Below the pieces are notes generated by a model that saw only the letters and a program-made list of their open reading frames with translations, had not been told where the DNA came from and made no database searches. Shown here piece by piece: positions 1 through 7,677 of a stretch of DNA of 64,000 nucleotides. The stretch is from JBBREP01 sp963716525. GTDB taxonomy: Bacteria > Actinomycetota > Acidimicrobiia > IMCC26256 > PALSA-610. The stretch is taken from assembly GCA_963716525.1 (NCBI GenBank), contig OY970315.1, forward strand, positions 3,906,001 to 3,970,000. The letters run 5' to 3'. The position numbers and the translations under genes were made by a program. Every line of letters starts with the position of its first letter. The stretch's first letter is position 1.

Positions 1-555
1 GGCGACCGTGACGCCGAGGTGACGCTCGCCGACGAGATCGAACGGTGGACGCGCGCGCTCGACACCGTTGACGATTCGATCCGCGCGGGCTACCACGAGT
101 GCGCCGCCGCGCTGCACGACACGATGCCCGCGGGCCGTCCCGCCGTGATCGTGCACGGCGACTACCGCCTCGGCAACATGCTCTGCAGCGACGGGCAGGT
201 ACACGCGATCATCGACTGGGAGATCTGGGCCCGTTCCGACCCGCGCAACGACCTCGCGTGGTTCCTGTTCTTCACCGACGAGGCGGAACACGCCGCGGTG
301 CAGGAACCGGTCGAGAGCGGCATGCCGACCGCACGTGAGCTGCTCGACGAGTACGAACGCGCCGCCGGAACGCCGGCTGCCGACATCGACTGGTTCCATG
401 CGCTCGCGCGCTACAAGGAAGCGGGCGCGACAGCGCTGATCATGAAGCGCCTTGCCAAACACGGGATGCTGCCGGAAGGCATGGATCCCACGCGCGCCAC
501 CGTCGGCCACATCATCGACGCGATGAAGATCCTGGAGTCGCGCGTACGCCGCTGA
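1..555 (+). CDS. APH-fold phosphotransferase, C-terminal part (5' truncated by window)
   Basis: The frame is open from the first base to the TGA at 553-555, so the N-terminal ATP-binding lobe lies upstream of the window. The visible part has the catalytic loop HGDYRLGN (near nt 154-177) and the metal-binding segment IIDWE (near nt 208-222) of the aminoglycoside phosphotransferase/choline kinase family. In actinobacteria such proteins (FadE36 type) are usually encoded with acyl-CoA dehydrogenases and are thought to phosphorylate small hydroxylated metabolites rather than antibiotics; the substrate here is unknown. An internal GTG at 19 could be read as a start, but the catalytic core needs more N-terminal sequence. 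Confidence 0.85.
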   Translation, partial: GDRDAEVTLADEIERWTRALDTVDDSIRAGYHECAAALHDTMPAGRPAVIVHGDYRLGNMLCSDGQVHAIIDWEIWARSDPRNDLAWFLFFTDEAEHAAVQEPVESGMPTARELLDEYERAAGTPAADIDWFHALARYKEAGATALIMKRLAKHGMLPEGMDPTRATVGHIIDAMKILESRVRR

Positions 556-670
556 GCAGCGGCGCGGCGCGGCTCTGGTCGTCGCTCGCAGGCGCTCCGC
601 GTCGTCGCCGCACAGCGCGCGATCGAACCCCGCCGGCGGCGCGGGCCGCCACCGCACGTGGTCGCGGATG

Positions 671-707
671 ACCATTGGCCTATGGCAATAGTTGCTACAC
701 TGCACAC
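671..707 (+). promoter_or_regulatory. leaderless promoter with overlapping MarR-type operator
   Basis: A -10-like TACACT (696-701) ends six bases before the in-frame GTG at 708, the geometry of a leaderless transcript. The inverted repeat GCAATAGTTGC (685-695, arms GCAA/TTGC) abuts the -10 element. This is a plausible autoregulatory site for the MarR protein encoded immediately downstream. Confidence 0.5.
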
Positions 708-1223
708 GTGGCCAGAGCACCGAGCCCGAGAACCCGGGGCAATGCACCCGGAACGCCAGGCAACGGGAGTGAGACGGCAGTCGAGGCCGCGATGGTTGCA
801 TCGCGAGCGCTCGTCGCCGTCGCGGCGCGCTCGCTCGCTGCCGCCGAGGCCGACGTCACGCTGCCGCAATACCGCGCTCTCGTCCTGCTCAGCTCGCGTG
901 GCGACCACAACGTGGGTGCGCTCGCCGAAGCACTCGGGATCCATCCCTCGTCGGCCACACGCCTGTGCGACCGGCTCTTCTCCAAGGGCCTGATCACGCG
1001 CTCGAATGCCGAGGGCAGCCGCCGCGAGGTCACCGTGACGTTGAGCGCCGACGGACGAGCGCTCGTCCGGTCGGTCACGGCCCGCCGCACCCGCGAGATG
1101 CGCCGGATCGTCGACCGCCTCGACCACGACACGCAGCAGGCCCTCGTGGGCGCGTTCGACCAGTTCGCCGGGGCGGCGGGCGAGCTCCCGGACGACGCCT
1201 GGAAGCTGGGTTGGACGGCGTGA
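708..1223 (+). CDS. MarR-family transcriptional regulator
   Basis: A winged-helix repressor of about 171 residues. After a basic, disordered N-terminus of about 20 residues comes a helical dimerisation segment, then the recognition region (GALAEALGIHPSSATRLCDRL) followed by the wing (SRREVTVTLSADG), the typical MarR layout. The GTG at 708 was chosen because it sits six bases after a -10 element; an ATG at 681 would lie inside the promoter. The stop overlaps the start of the ClC gene by four bases (GTGA), and that gene is coupled the same way to a UspA gene, so the three form one operon. The protein probably represses its own operon through the inverted repeat at 685-695; the ligand is unknown. 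Confidence 0.88.
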   Translation: MARAPSPRTRGNAPGTPGNGSETAVEAAMVASRALVAVAARSLAAAEADVTLPQYRALVLLSSRGDHNVGALAEALGIHPSSATRLCDRLFSKGLITRSNAEGSRREVTVTLSADGRALVRSVTARRTREMRRIVDRLDHDTQQALVGAFDQFAGAAGELPDDAWKLGWTA

Positions 1224-2704
1224 AGCTCGCGTCGATCACCGGTGGCCGGCGGTTCGCGGCGCGACGCGACGAGCTGCGCGCGCTCGCGCGCCAGTCCAAG
1301 GAGGTCGTGCTCCTCGCCGCCGTCGTCGGTGCCCTCACCGGACTGGGTGTCGCAGGATTCGACAGCGCGGTGACGAGCTCGGTCGACCGGTTGAGCACTG
1401 CGCCGCTGTGGTTCGTGGCGATCCTGCCCACCGCCGGCCTCACCGTCGCATGGATGTTGCTCCGATGGGTGGGCAAGGGCTCGTCGCCCGCGACGGCCGA
1501 CGAGTATCTGCATGCGTTCCACGACCGGACGCACGAGCTTCGGTTGCGACCTCTCATCGCCCGCATGGCCGCCGGCATCGCCACGCTCGCGAGCGGTGGC
1601 CCGATGGGCCTCGAGGGCCCGTCGCTCTACCTTGGCGCGAGCATCGGCCAGATCCTGCAGCGGCGCTTCCCGCGCCTGTTCTCGGCCCGCAACCACCGGG
1701 TCCTGCTCGTCGCCGGCGCGGGCGCCGGGGTCGCGGCGATCTTCAAGGCACCGGCAACCGGCGCCGTGTTCGGCCTCGAAGTGCCGTACCAGGAGGATTT
1801 CGCGCGGCGCATGCTCGCTCCCACGCTCGTCGCGTCGGCGACCAGCTATCTGGCGTTCGTCGCGATCCACGGCACCGAGCCGCTGCTCGCGGTGCGCGGC
1901 ACGCCTCCATTCTCGCTCAAGGATCTCGCCGCCGCGCTCGTGCTCGGCGTCTTCGCCGGCATCGGCGCTCGGATGTTCGCGTGGATGCTGCGCACCGCGA
2001 AGCAGATCAGCGGCACGATCCATCCGTTCGTGCGCATCACCGCGACCGGCGCGACGCTCGCCGGCATCTTCGTGCTCGCCCGGCTGAGCGGCGGCCTGAA
2101 CCTCACGACCGGCCCGGGCTACGACACGATCCGGTGGGCACTCGATCCGGGCCGCAGCCTGTGGGTGATCGGTGCCATCCTCGTGCTGCGGATCGCCGCC
2201 ACGTCGGCGACCGTCGCCGGCGGTGGTGTCGGCGGCTTGTTCATTCCGCTCGTGGTGGCGGGCGCGCTCACCGGCCGTCTCGTCGGCGGCGGCATCCACG
2301 CGCTCGACACGTCGCTGTTCACGGTGGTGGGCGTGGCCGCGTTCCTGGGCGCCGGCTACCGCGTGCCGCTCGCCGCGATCACGTTCGTCGCCGAGGCCAC
2401 CGGGAGGCCGGGTTTCGTGGTGCCGGGCCTGCTCGCGGCCGTTGTCGCCAACCTCGCGATGGGCCCGTCGTCGGTGACCGCCTACCAGCGGGCCGACGTG
2501 GTGCCGGGCCGGGGCGCGGCCCCCGACGCCCAACCCGGCGCCACGACTGCAGCCCCCGCACCGCCGCCCGGTCCACCCGACGCGCCTCCAGTTGCTGCAA
2601 CCGGTGCAACCGGTGCAACCGGTGCAACCGGTGCCCCCGGTGCGGCGCCCGACGGCAGCGGTGAGGGAACCGAGCTCGTCCCCGAAGGGAGGGAACGGAC
2701 GTGA
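1220..2704 (+). CDS. ClC-family chloride channel/transporter with low-complexity C-terminal tail
   Basis: A polytopic membrane protein of about 494 residues. The extracellular gating glutamate is present (GLEGP, about residue 132), as is the second filter motif GGLFIPLVVAG. Aligning the segment KAPATGAVFGLEV with E. coli ClC-ec1 puts Val (about 188) at the place of the proton-pathway Glu203. Known ClC channels carry Val there, so passive channel activity is more likely than H+/Cl- exchange (inference). CBS domains are absent. The last 60 or so residues are Ala/Pro/Gly-rich, with a four-fold GAT repeat. The GTG start overlaps the MarR stop, and the 3' end overlaps uspA (GTGA). A TTG at 1211 is an alternative start. 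Confidence 0.9.
   Translation: MKLASITGGRRFAARRDELRALARQSKEVVLLAAVVGALTGLGVAGFDSAVTSSVDRLSTAPLWFVAILPTAGLTVAWMLLRWVGKGSSPATADEYLHAFHDRTHELRLRPLIARMAAGIATLASGGPMGLEGPSLYLGASIGQILQRRFPRLFSARNHRVLLVAGAGAGVAAIFKAPATGAVFGLEVPYQEDFARRMLAPTLVASATSYLAFVAIHGTEPLLAVRGTPPFSLKDLAAALVLGVFAGIGARMFAWMLRTAKQISGTIHPFVRITATGATLAGIFVLARLSGGLNLTTGPGYDTIRWALDPGRSLWVIGAILVLRIAATSATVAGGGVGGLFIPLVVAGALTGRLVGGGIHALDTSLFTVVGVAAFLGAGYRVPLAAITFVAEATGRPGFVVPGLLAAVVANLAMGPSSVTAYQRADVVPGRGAAPDAQPGATTAAPAPPPGPPDAPPVAATGATGATGATGAPGAAPDGSGEGTELVPEGRERT
2597..2632 (+). repeat. 9-bp tandem repeat (4 x GCAACCGGT) in the ClC tail
   Basis: Four exact head-to-tail copies of GCAACCGGT inside the coding sequence produce a collagen-like ATG tripeptide run in the cytoplasmic tail of the ClC protein. 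A 9-bp unit keeps the frame, so copy number can vary by slippage without breaking the gene. Confidence 0.85.
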
Positions 2705-3144
2705 ATCGCATCATCGTCGGCATCGACGACCCCGACGATGCGCAGGATCTCGTGGAATGGACCGCGCAGTTCGCCGGCGAGGTGCACTGCCGCGTCACGG
2801 TGTTGCACGCGGTGCATCGCAGCGAGGTGTGGCTCGTGGCCGGGGCGCAGCTCGACGGCAACACCTACCTGCGCGCCGCGCGGCACAGGACCGAGCTCGA
2901 CGTGGTCGCGCCGCTTCGCGAGCGAGGCGTGCGGGTCGACCTCCGTGTCGAGATCGGCGATCCCGCGCAGAGCCTGGCATCCCTGGCCCGGCGCACGCGC
3001 GCCGACATGATCGTCATCGGGGCCACGCCGCACGGTGCGTTCCGAGAGCTCTTTGCCGGCAACGTCGAGCACCGCCTCGAGCGCCTCACCGGCATCCCTC
3101 TCGTCGTGGTGCCCACCAGTCACGCCGCGCATGCCACGCACTGA
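2701..3144 (+). CDS. universal stress protein (UspA family)
   Basis: A 147-residue single Usp domain. It begins with the first beta strand and ATP-contact Asp (IIVGIDDPDD), and the late segment IGATPHGAFRELFAGN fits the G-2x-G-9x-G nucleotide-binding pattern with Asn in place of the usual Ser/Thr. The GTG start overlaps the ClC stop codon by four bases, so it is translated with the channel. Usp domains are often fused or linked to ClC and other transporters, where they sense nucleotide. Here the link is by operon rather than fusion, suggesting that it modulates the channel (inference). Confidence 0.88.
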   Translation: MNRIIVGIDDPDDAQDLVEWTAQFAGEVHCRVTVLHAVHRSEVWLVAGAQLDGNTYLRAARHRTELDVVAPLRERGVRVDLRVEIGDPAQSLASLARRTRADMIVIGATPHGAFRELFAGNVEHRLERLTGIPLVVVPTSHAAHATH

Positions 3145-3460
3145 CGCCGAGCCGACTCCGCGAGTGCGCGGACGGGCGCAATCCGCCGATTACCAGGAGG
3201 CGCTCGAGCGCGCCGGCACGACGCTCGCGACCTCCCTCGACGAGCTTGCGCAGTGCCAGCGCACGCTCGCACAGCTCGTCGACGTCCGCACGAACCGCGT
3301 GTGGACCGATCCCGAACACGACTCGTATCTCCGCCTCCGGCGCAACCGCACCGAGCTGCAGCAGCGGGTCCTGCGCGCGCAGCGGACGTTCGACTTCGCG
3401 CGCAATGGGTTGCGCGACCACGCCCGCGGAACGCTCCGCCCGGATGGCGATCCCGCCTGA
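3131..3460 (+). CDS. small charged helical protein, unknown function
   Basis: A 109-residue protein starting at ATG 3131, which overlaps the last 14 bases of uspA in another frame. The sequence is rich in Arg, Glu, Gln and Leu and would form one or two long helices (middle region LATSLDELAQCQRTLAQLVD and RLRRNRTELQQRVLRAQ), consistent with a coiled coil. There is no signal peptide, membrane segment or recognised domain. The overlap with uspA and the same strand suggest it is the last gene of the MarR-ClC-Usp operon. The function is not known. Confidence 0.55.
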   Translation: MPRTDAEPTPRVRGRAQSADYQEALERAGTTLATSLDELAQCQRTLAQLVDVRTNRVWTDPEHDSYLRLRRNRTELQQRVLRAQRTFDFARNGLRDHARGTLRPDGDPA

Positions 3461-3562
3461 GCACGCACGGGCGCGTCACCCACGTCGGCGTCGCAGCGTG
3501 AGCGGCGCGCGGCACGAGTGCCCGGGAGTATCGCCACCGTGAGCGTCGCTCGGTGCCCGTCG

Positions 3563-3634
3563 AGGCGGCGACGGGAATCGAACCCGTGTACGGGGCTTTG
3601 CAGGCCCTTGCCTGAACCACTCGGCTACGCCGCC
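3563..3634 (-). tRNA. tRNA-Cys (anticodon GCA)
   Basis: Read on the minus strand, a full cloverleaf is visible: acceptor GGCGGCG pairs with CGCCGCC, the anticodon loop is CTGCAAA (GCA, Cys), the T arm contains GGTTCGATTCC, and the discriminator base is U73, an identity element of tRNA-Cys. The CCA end is not encoded. The gene is 72 nt long. The first anticodon-stem pair looks mismatched. No integrated element is seen next to it. Confidence 0.95.
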
Positions 3635-3676
3635 GGGAACGGAGCACGTTACCGGAGACCGCCGCGACCCCATCGC

Positions 3677-3682
3677 TAGGCT
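3677..3682 (+). promoter_or_regulatory. -10 element TAGGCT of a leaderless promoter
   Basis: TAGGCT ends six bases before ATG 3689, so transcription would begin at or next to the start codon. There is no ribosome-binding site in the gap. Confidence 0.5.
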
Positions 3683-3688
3683 CCGCGG

Positions 3689-4879
3689 ATGCACGTGCAC
3701 GGAGCCGGCGCGGGTGTTCCGACGTTACGGGTCGCGACGGCCGATATCGACGGCGGGTGGGACCGCAAGGGCAGGCGCGGCCAGGTCGCGGTCTGCGCGC
3801 CCGACGAGGACGTGCTCACGCTCTCCTGGGCCGCGGCCACGATGGCGCTCGCCGAGGCCGGCACCGACGCCACCGACGTCGACGGTTTGTGGTGGGGCAC
3901 GACGCGGCCACCGTTCGCGGAAGGCCCGAGCCACGCCGTCCTCGCCGACGCGCTCGGTCTCGGCGCCCACGCCGGCGGTTGCCTCGTCAGCGGGTCCCCG
4001 CACGCGGGGATGGACGCGCTGTTCGCGGCGGCCGACGCGATCGCCGCGGGATCGGTGGCGAGCGCGCTCGTCGTGGCGGGCGACGCGCTCCGTCCCGGCC
4101 TCGGCACCGGCTACGAGGCCCGCTGCGGCGCCGGTGCGGTGGCGCTGCTGCTGCTCGCAGGCCCCGGACCGGCCACGGTCGCGGCCCGCACGACGTTTGC
4201 CCGCCCGTTCCTCGACCGCTACCGCGGCGACGGCGAGGCCGACACACGCGACGTGTACGACGGGCGACTCTTCCGGGAAGCGGTGTTCCTGCCCATCGTC
4301 ACCGATGCGGCCCGGCGGCTCGCACGCGACGCGGGCGACCCCGGAGACCGGGCCGGGGCGGTGGCGTGGTCGCTCCCCGACCCCGACGGCCGGCTCGGTG
4401 CGGCGGTGGCCCGCAAGGTCGGCGTCGATCCGGCCGGGCTCGCCTCGGCGACCGTGTACAGCGCGCTCGGCGACACGGGCGCGGCGGCGGCGCTGCTCGG
4501 CGCGGTCGGCGCGCTCGAGACGCCCGGAACGGTCCTCGCGGTGGGTTACGGCGGCGGGCGAGCCAGCGGCGTGATGCTCGAGGTGTCGGCCGCGGTGCCC
4601 GGCGCGCGCACCGCGCAGCGCGCGCTGGCCGAACCCGGCCGGCTCACGTCGTACGCCGCGCTGTTGCGCTCGCGCGGCCAGCTCGCGCCGAGCGGCGAGA
4701 CCATCCCGATGGGTGTCCCGCCGGGGTCGGCGATGTTCACGCGCGGCGGTGACGAGATGCTGCAGCTGCTCGGAGGTCGCTGCGTCGATTGCGGCACGAT
4801 CAGCACGCCGCCCTCGATCCACCCACACTGCATCGCGTGCGGCGGTCCGAAGCTGGAGCCGGTCGCGCTTCGCGCGTGA
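3689..4879 (+). CDS. HMG-CoA-synthase-like thiolase-fold protein with DUF35 zinc ribbon (frame broken at C-terminus)
   Basis: Residues 1-345 have the thiolase/HMG-CoA synthase fold, with a likely nucleophile Cys98 in AGGCLVSGSPHAG and the glycine-rich GYGGGRASG near residue 285. The C-terminus is a rubredoxin-like zinc ribbon, CVDCG (365-369) and CIACG (381-385), which is the first half of a DUF35 protein. The frame then stops, yet the missing OB-fold half continues at once in the next frame (4887-5117), so a single-base shift near 4862-4878 has split one gene of about 475 codons. Archaeal HMG-CoA synthase and acetoacetyl-CoA thiolase form a complex held together by DUF35; here the same three modules lie in order with a thiolase gene downstream, suggesting a similar substrate-channelling complex for CoA thioesters. 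Confidence 0.82.
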   Translation: MHVHGAGAGVPTLRVATADIDGGWDRKGRRGQVAVCAPDEDVLTLSWAAATMALAEAGTDATDVDGLWWGTTRPPFAEGPSHAVLADALGLGAHAGGCLVSGSPHAGMDALFAAADAIAAGSVASALVVAGDALRPGLGTGYEARCGAGAVALLLLAGPGPATVAARTTFARPFLDRYRGDGEADTRDVYDGRLFREAVFLPIVTDAARRLARDAGDPGDRAGAVAWSLPDPDGRLGAAVARKVGVDPAGLASATVYSALGDTGAAAALLGAVGALETPGTVLAVGYGGGRASGVMLEVSAAVPGARTAQRALAEPGRLTSYAALLRSRGQLAPSGETIPMGVPPGSAMFTRGGDEMLQLLGGRCVDCGTISTPPSIHPHCIACGGPKLEPVALRA

Positions 4880-4886
4880 GGGCACC

Positions 4887-5117
4887 GTGCACACCTACGT
4901 GGTGAACCACACGATGCCCGCACCGTTCGAGGCGCCGTTGCCGATCGCGGTCATCGACCTCGACGACGGCGCGCGCATCATGCTGCAGGTCGCCGATGAC
5001 GGCAGCAACGTCGAGATCGGCCGCCGGATGCGCCTCGTGTTGCGCAGGTACGCCCACGAGCGCGGCGTGCCCGTGTACGGGTACAAGGCGCTGCCCATCA
5101 AGGAGACCACCACGTGA
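4887..5117 (+). CDS. DUF35 OB-fold C-terminal half (probably fused to the preceding gene)
   Basis: This 76-residue frame starts GTVHTYVVNH and continues APLPIAVIDLDDGARIM, the typical OB-fold of DUF35 acyl-CoA-associated proteins. The zinc ribbon that normally precedes it lies in the preceding frame, ending at 4879. It is therefore most likely the C-terminal part of that gene, separated by a one-base insertion; the combined span 3689-5117 has one base too many for a continuous frame. Its TGA overlaps the GTG of the thiolase gene by four bases, indicating translational coupling. If it is really separate, the GTG at 4887 is the start. Confidence 0.7.
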   Translation: MHTYVVNHTMPAPFEAPLPIAVIDLDDGARIMLQVADDGSNVEIGRRMRLVLRRYAHERGVPVYGYKALPIKETTT

Positions 5118-6289
5118 GCTGGAACCGGGTTGCGGTCGTCGGGGCCGGGCTCATCAAGATGGGCGAGCTGTTCGAGCAGAGCTACGAGCAGATGGCGGCG
5201 GGCGCGTTCGCCGCGTGCGTCGAGGCGGTCGACAAGGGGTTCGACCCGCGCCAGGTCGAGGCCGCGTTCGTCGCCACGCAGCGCGGCACGTTGTGGGGCC
5301 AGGAGGGCGTGGGCGGCAACACGGTGCCCAGCGCGATCGGGCTCGTCGGCATCCCGTGCACGCGCATCGAGAACGCGTGCCCGTCGGGCTCCGACGCGTT
5401 CCGGGTGGGCGCGATGGCCGTGGCGAGCGGCGTGCACGACGTCGTGCTCGTGATCGGCGTCGAGAAGATGCGCGACAAGTCCACCGAGGAGGGGCTGCTC
5501 TCGCGCGCCGCGGCCGGGCATCCCATCTTCACGCGGGGCGAGACGGCGCCGGTGCTGTTCGCACCGTTCGCCACGCGGCACATGGCCGAGTTCGGCACCA
5601 CCCGCGAGATGCTCGCGAGCGTGGCGGTGAAGAACCACCACAACGGTGCGCTCGACCCGTACGCGCACTTCCGCAACGAGGTCACGATCGACGACGTGCT
5701 CGCATCCGCACCCGTGTGCCACCCGCTCCACCTGCTCGACTGCTGCCCGCAGACCGACGGCGCGGCGGCGGCGATCCTCGTGTCGGCCGAGCGCGCGCAC
5801 GAGTTCACCGACCGGCCCGTGTTCGTGGCCGGTTTCGGTGTCGCCACCGACCATCCCTACCTGCACGAGAAGTCGAGCTTCACCGAGATCGCCGCCACCC
5901 GGATGGCCGCGCAGCGCGCGTACGCGATGGCAGGTGTCGGCCCCCAGCAGATCGACTGCGCCGAGGTACACGACTGCTTCACGATCACCGAGATCCTCGA
6001 CATCGAGGACCTTGGCTTCTTCGAGAAGGGCACCGGTGGTAGCGCCGCCGTCGAGGGTCATACCGCGCTCGACGGCCGCATCCCGGTCAACACGAGCGGC
6101 GGCCTCCTCGCGAAGGGCCACCCGATCGGTGCCACCGGCGTCGCGCAGATCACCGAGTGCTGGTGGCAGCTGCGCGGCCAGGCCGACGAGCGGCAGGTCG
6201 CGATCCGCAACGGCTACGCGCTGCAGCACAACGCCGGCGGCCGCGGCAGCGGCGTGGCCGTCGTGAACATCTTGACGAACCACGCGTGA
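5114..6289 (+). CDS. SCP2-type thiolase (acetyl-CoA C-acyltransferase family)
   Basis: A 391-residue thiolase. The acylated nucleophile is Cys89 (IENACPSGSDA) and the catalytic His is about residue 336 in GGLLAKGHPIGATG. The last motif is ALQHNAGG rather than the CxG of degradative thiolases, placing it in the SCP-x/lipid-transfer-protein thiolase class, which in actinobacteria cleaves or condenses branched and sterol side-chain acyl-CoAs. The GTG start overlaps the DUF35 frame by four bases, supporting a thiolase/HMGCS-like/DUF35 complex. The next gene, an enoyl-CoA hydratase, begins two bases after its stop, so this is one operon. Confidence 0.92.
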   Translation: MSWNRVAVVGAGLIKMGELFEQSYEQMAAGAFAACVEAVDKGFDPRQVEAAFVATQRGTLWGQEGVGGNTVPSAIGLVGIPCTRIENACPSGSDAFRVGAMAVASGVHDVVLVIGVEKMRDKSTEEGLLSRAAAGHPIFTRGETAPVLFAPFATRHMAEFGTTREMLASVAVKNHHNGALDPYAHFRNEVTIDDVLASAPVCHPLHLLDCCPQTDGAAAAILVSAERAHEFTDRPVFVAGFGVATDHPYLHEKSSFTEIAATRMAAQRAYAMAGVGPQQIDCAEVHDCFTITEILDIEDLGFFEKGTGGSAAVEGHTALDGRIPVNTSGGLLAKGHPIGATGVAQITECWWQLRGQADERQVAIRNGYALQHNAGGRGSGVAVVNILTNHA

Positions 6290-6290
6290 C

Positions 6291-7140
6291 ATGAGCGAAG
6301 CCGAGCGCACCAGCCCCTCGGGGCGCGAGCCGCAGGCGAGCGGGGGTATACACATCTCGCGCGACGGCGGCGTGTTGCGGATCACGCTCGACCGTCCCGA
6401 CGCGCGCGAACGCGCTCACGATCGCGATGCGCGATGGCATCATCGACGCCGTCCGCACGGCGCGGCGCGACCCCGACGTGCGCGCCGTGCTGCTCACCGG
6501 CAACGGCCGCGCGTTCTGTTCGGGCATGGACCTCGGTGCGTCGACCGTGATGCAGGCCGGACGCCCCGACTTCCGCACGCGCCAGACGAGCGAGGCCCTC
6601 CGCGAGGGCGTGCAGACGTTCATTCGCGAGCTGTGGGAGCTCGACAAGCCGACCGTCGCCGCCGTGCACGGGCCAGCCGTGGGGCCCGGCGCGCATCTCG
6701 CACTCGCCTGCGACTTCGTGCTCGTCGGCCCCGACACGAAGTTTGTCTGGACGTTCCCGCGCTGGGGTCTCGTCGCCGACGCGGGAGGCGCCTACCTGCT
6801 GCCGCGTCTCGTGGGCCTACCCCGGGCCAAGGCACTCGTGATGCTCGGCGAATCGCTGTCCGGCGACGACGCGATCGCCGCCGGTCTCGTGTACCGCGGG
6901 TGTCACTCCAGTGTTGAGGTCGTCGGCGAGGCAACGGCCCTCGCGAACCGGCTCGCGGCCGGGCCCACCCGGTCCCTCGGTCTGTCGAAGCGGCTGCTGA
7001 ACGAGACGTTCGAGACCGATCTCGCGCACAGCCTCGAGCTCGAAGGTCATTTCCAGGCGCTCGCCACCACGAGCCCGGATCTACTGGAGGGCATGGCGGC
7101 GTTTCGCGAGAAGCGCGACGCCAACTTCGACGGGAGCTGA
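6291..7140 (+). CDS. enoyl-CoA hydratase/isomerase (crotonase family), frameshifted
   Basis: The N-terminal segment (GGIHISRDGGVLRITLDRPDAR) is in one frame from ATG 6291, and the remainder, from ATG 6427, is in the next frame. Removing one base in the GCGCGCG run at about 6401-6408 restores a continuous crotonase of about 282 residues. The oxyanion-hole strands are clear: GNGRAFCSGMDL and HGPAVGPGAHLALACDF. At the second catalytic position, where mitochondrial hydratase has a Glu, the sequence is FPRWGLVADAGGAYLLPRL, so hydratase versus isomerase activity cannot be decided. It lies two bases after the thiolase in the same operon and would supply or use its acyl-CoA. The span is one base longer than a multiple of three, which fits an inserted base. 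Confidence 0.82.
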
Positions 7141-7149
7141 GCCGTCTCG

Positions 7150-7599
7150 ATGTTCCGCGACGAGGCGGGGCGCGTGCAGCGCGTCGGTGCATACGGCGTG
7201 TGCCTCGACGACGCACGGCGCCTCCTGCTCTGCCGGCTCACCGCGGTCACGGGGCGGCCGGGCTGGTGGACACTTCCCGGCGGCGGCGTCGACTTCGGGG
7301 AGCATCCGCGCGACGCGCTCGTGCGCGAGGTGCGCGAGGAGACCGGCCTCGAGGCGGCCGTCGACGAGCTCCTCGAAGTGGATTCGATCGCACGGTTCGT
7401 GCGGCTCGACGCCGCGGAGGAGCCGGTCGACTACCACGCGGTGCGCGTCATCTACCGCGTCACGGCCATCGGTACCGCGCTCGTGCACGAGGTATCGGGC
7501 ACCACCGATCGGGCCGCGTGGTTCAGCGAATCGCAGATCGCCGCACTCCGGCTGAGCGAGATCGGCGACGTCGGCGTGCGCCTCGCGTTCGCGGTGTGA
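7150..7599 (+). CDS. Nudix hydrolase
   Basis: A 149-residue single-domain Nudix protein. The Nudix box is complete: GGGVDFGEHPRDALVREVREETGLEA fits Gx5Ex7REUxEExGU and provides the metal-binding glutamates. The N-terminus (VGAYGVCLDDARRLLLCRL) is the first strand pair of the fold. It begins ten bases after the hydratase stop. In a CoA-metabolism operon it could be a CoA or nucleotide-sugar pyrophosphatase, but the CoA-specific signature is not evident, so the substrate is left open. The ATG at 7150 is preceded by GAGCTGAGCCGTCTCG, a weak Shine-Dalgarno. Confidence 0.9.
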   Translation: MFRDEAGRVQRVGAYGVCLDDARRLLLCRLTAVTGRPGWWTLPGGGVDFGEHPRDALVREVREETGLEAAVDELLEVDSIARFVRLDAAEEPVDYHAVRVIYRVTAIGTALVHEVSGTTDRAAWFSESQIAALRLSEIGDVGVRLAFAV

Positions 7600-7677
7600 C
7601 GATGCGCCGAGTTGCTGGCCGCGCGTGCGCTCTGATCGAATCCGCGTCCTCGTAGCCCGCAACACGGAAGGACGCTC

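Noticed and set aside
695..2533. 612-codon open frame on the minus strand opposite the MarR-ClC genes
   Set aside because: Composition is Arg/Ala/Gly/His-rich without domains, and it is antisense to genes with clear family motifs; a GC-rich shadow frame.
2597..2632. True collagen domain in the ClC tail
   Set aside because: Only four GAT triplets in a 9-bp slippage array; too short for a triple helix.
3563..3634. Integrated element at tRNA-Cys
   Set aside because: No repeated tRNA 3' end and no integrase; flanking genes look like core metabolism.
4862..5117. Programmed ribosomal frameshift joining the HMGCS-like and DUF35 parts
   Set aside because: No slippery heptamer or following pseudoknot is evident, and ten similar shifts in the window favour sequence error.
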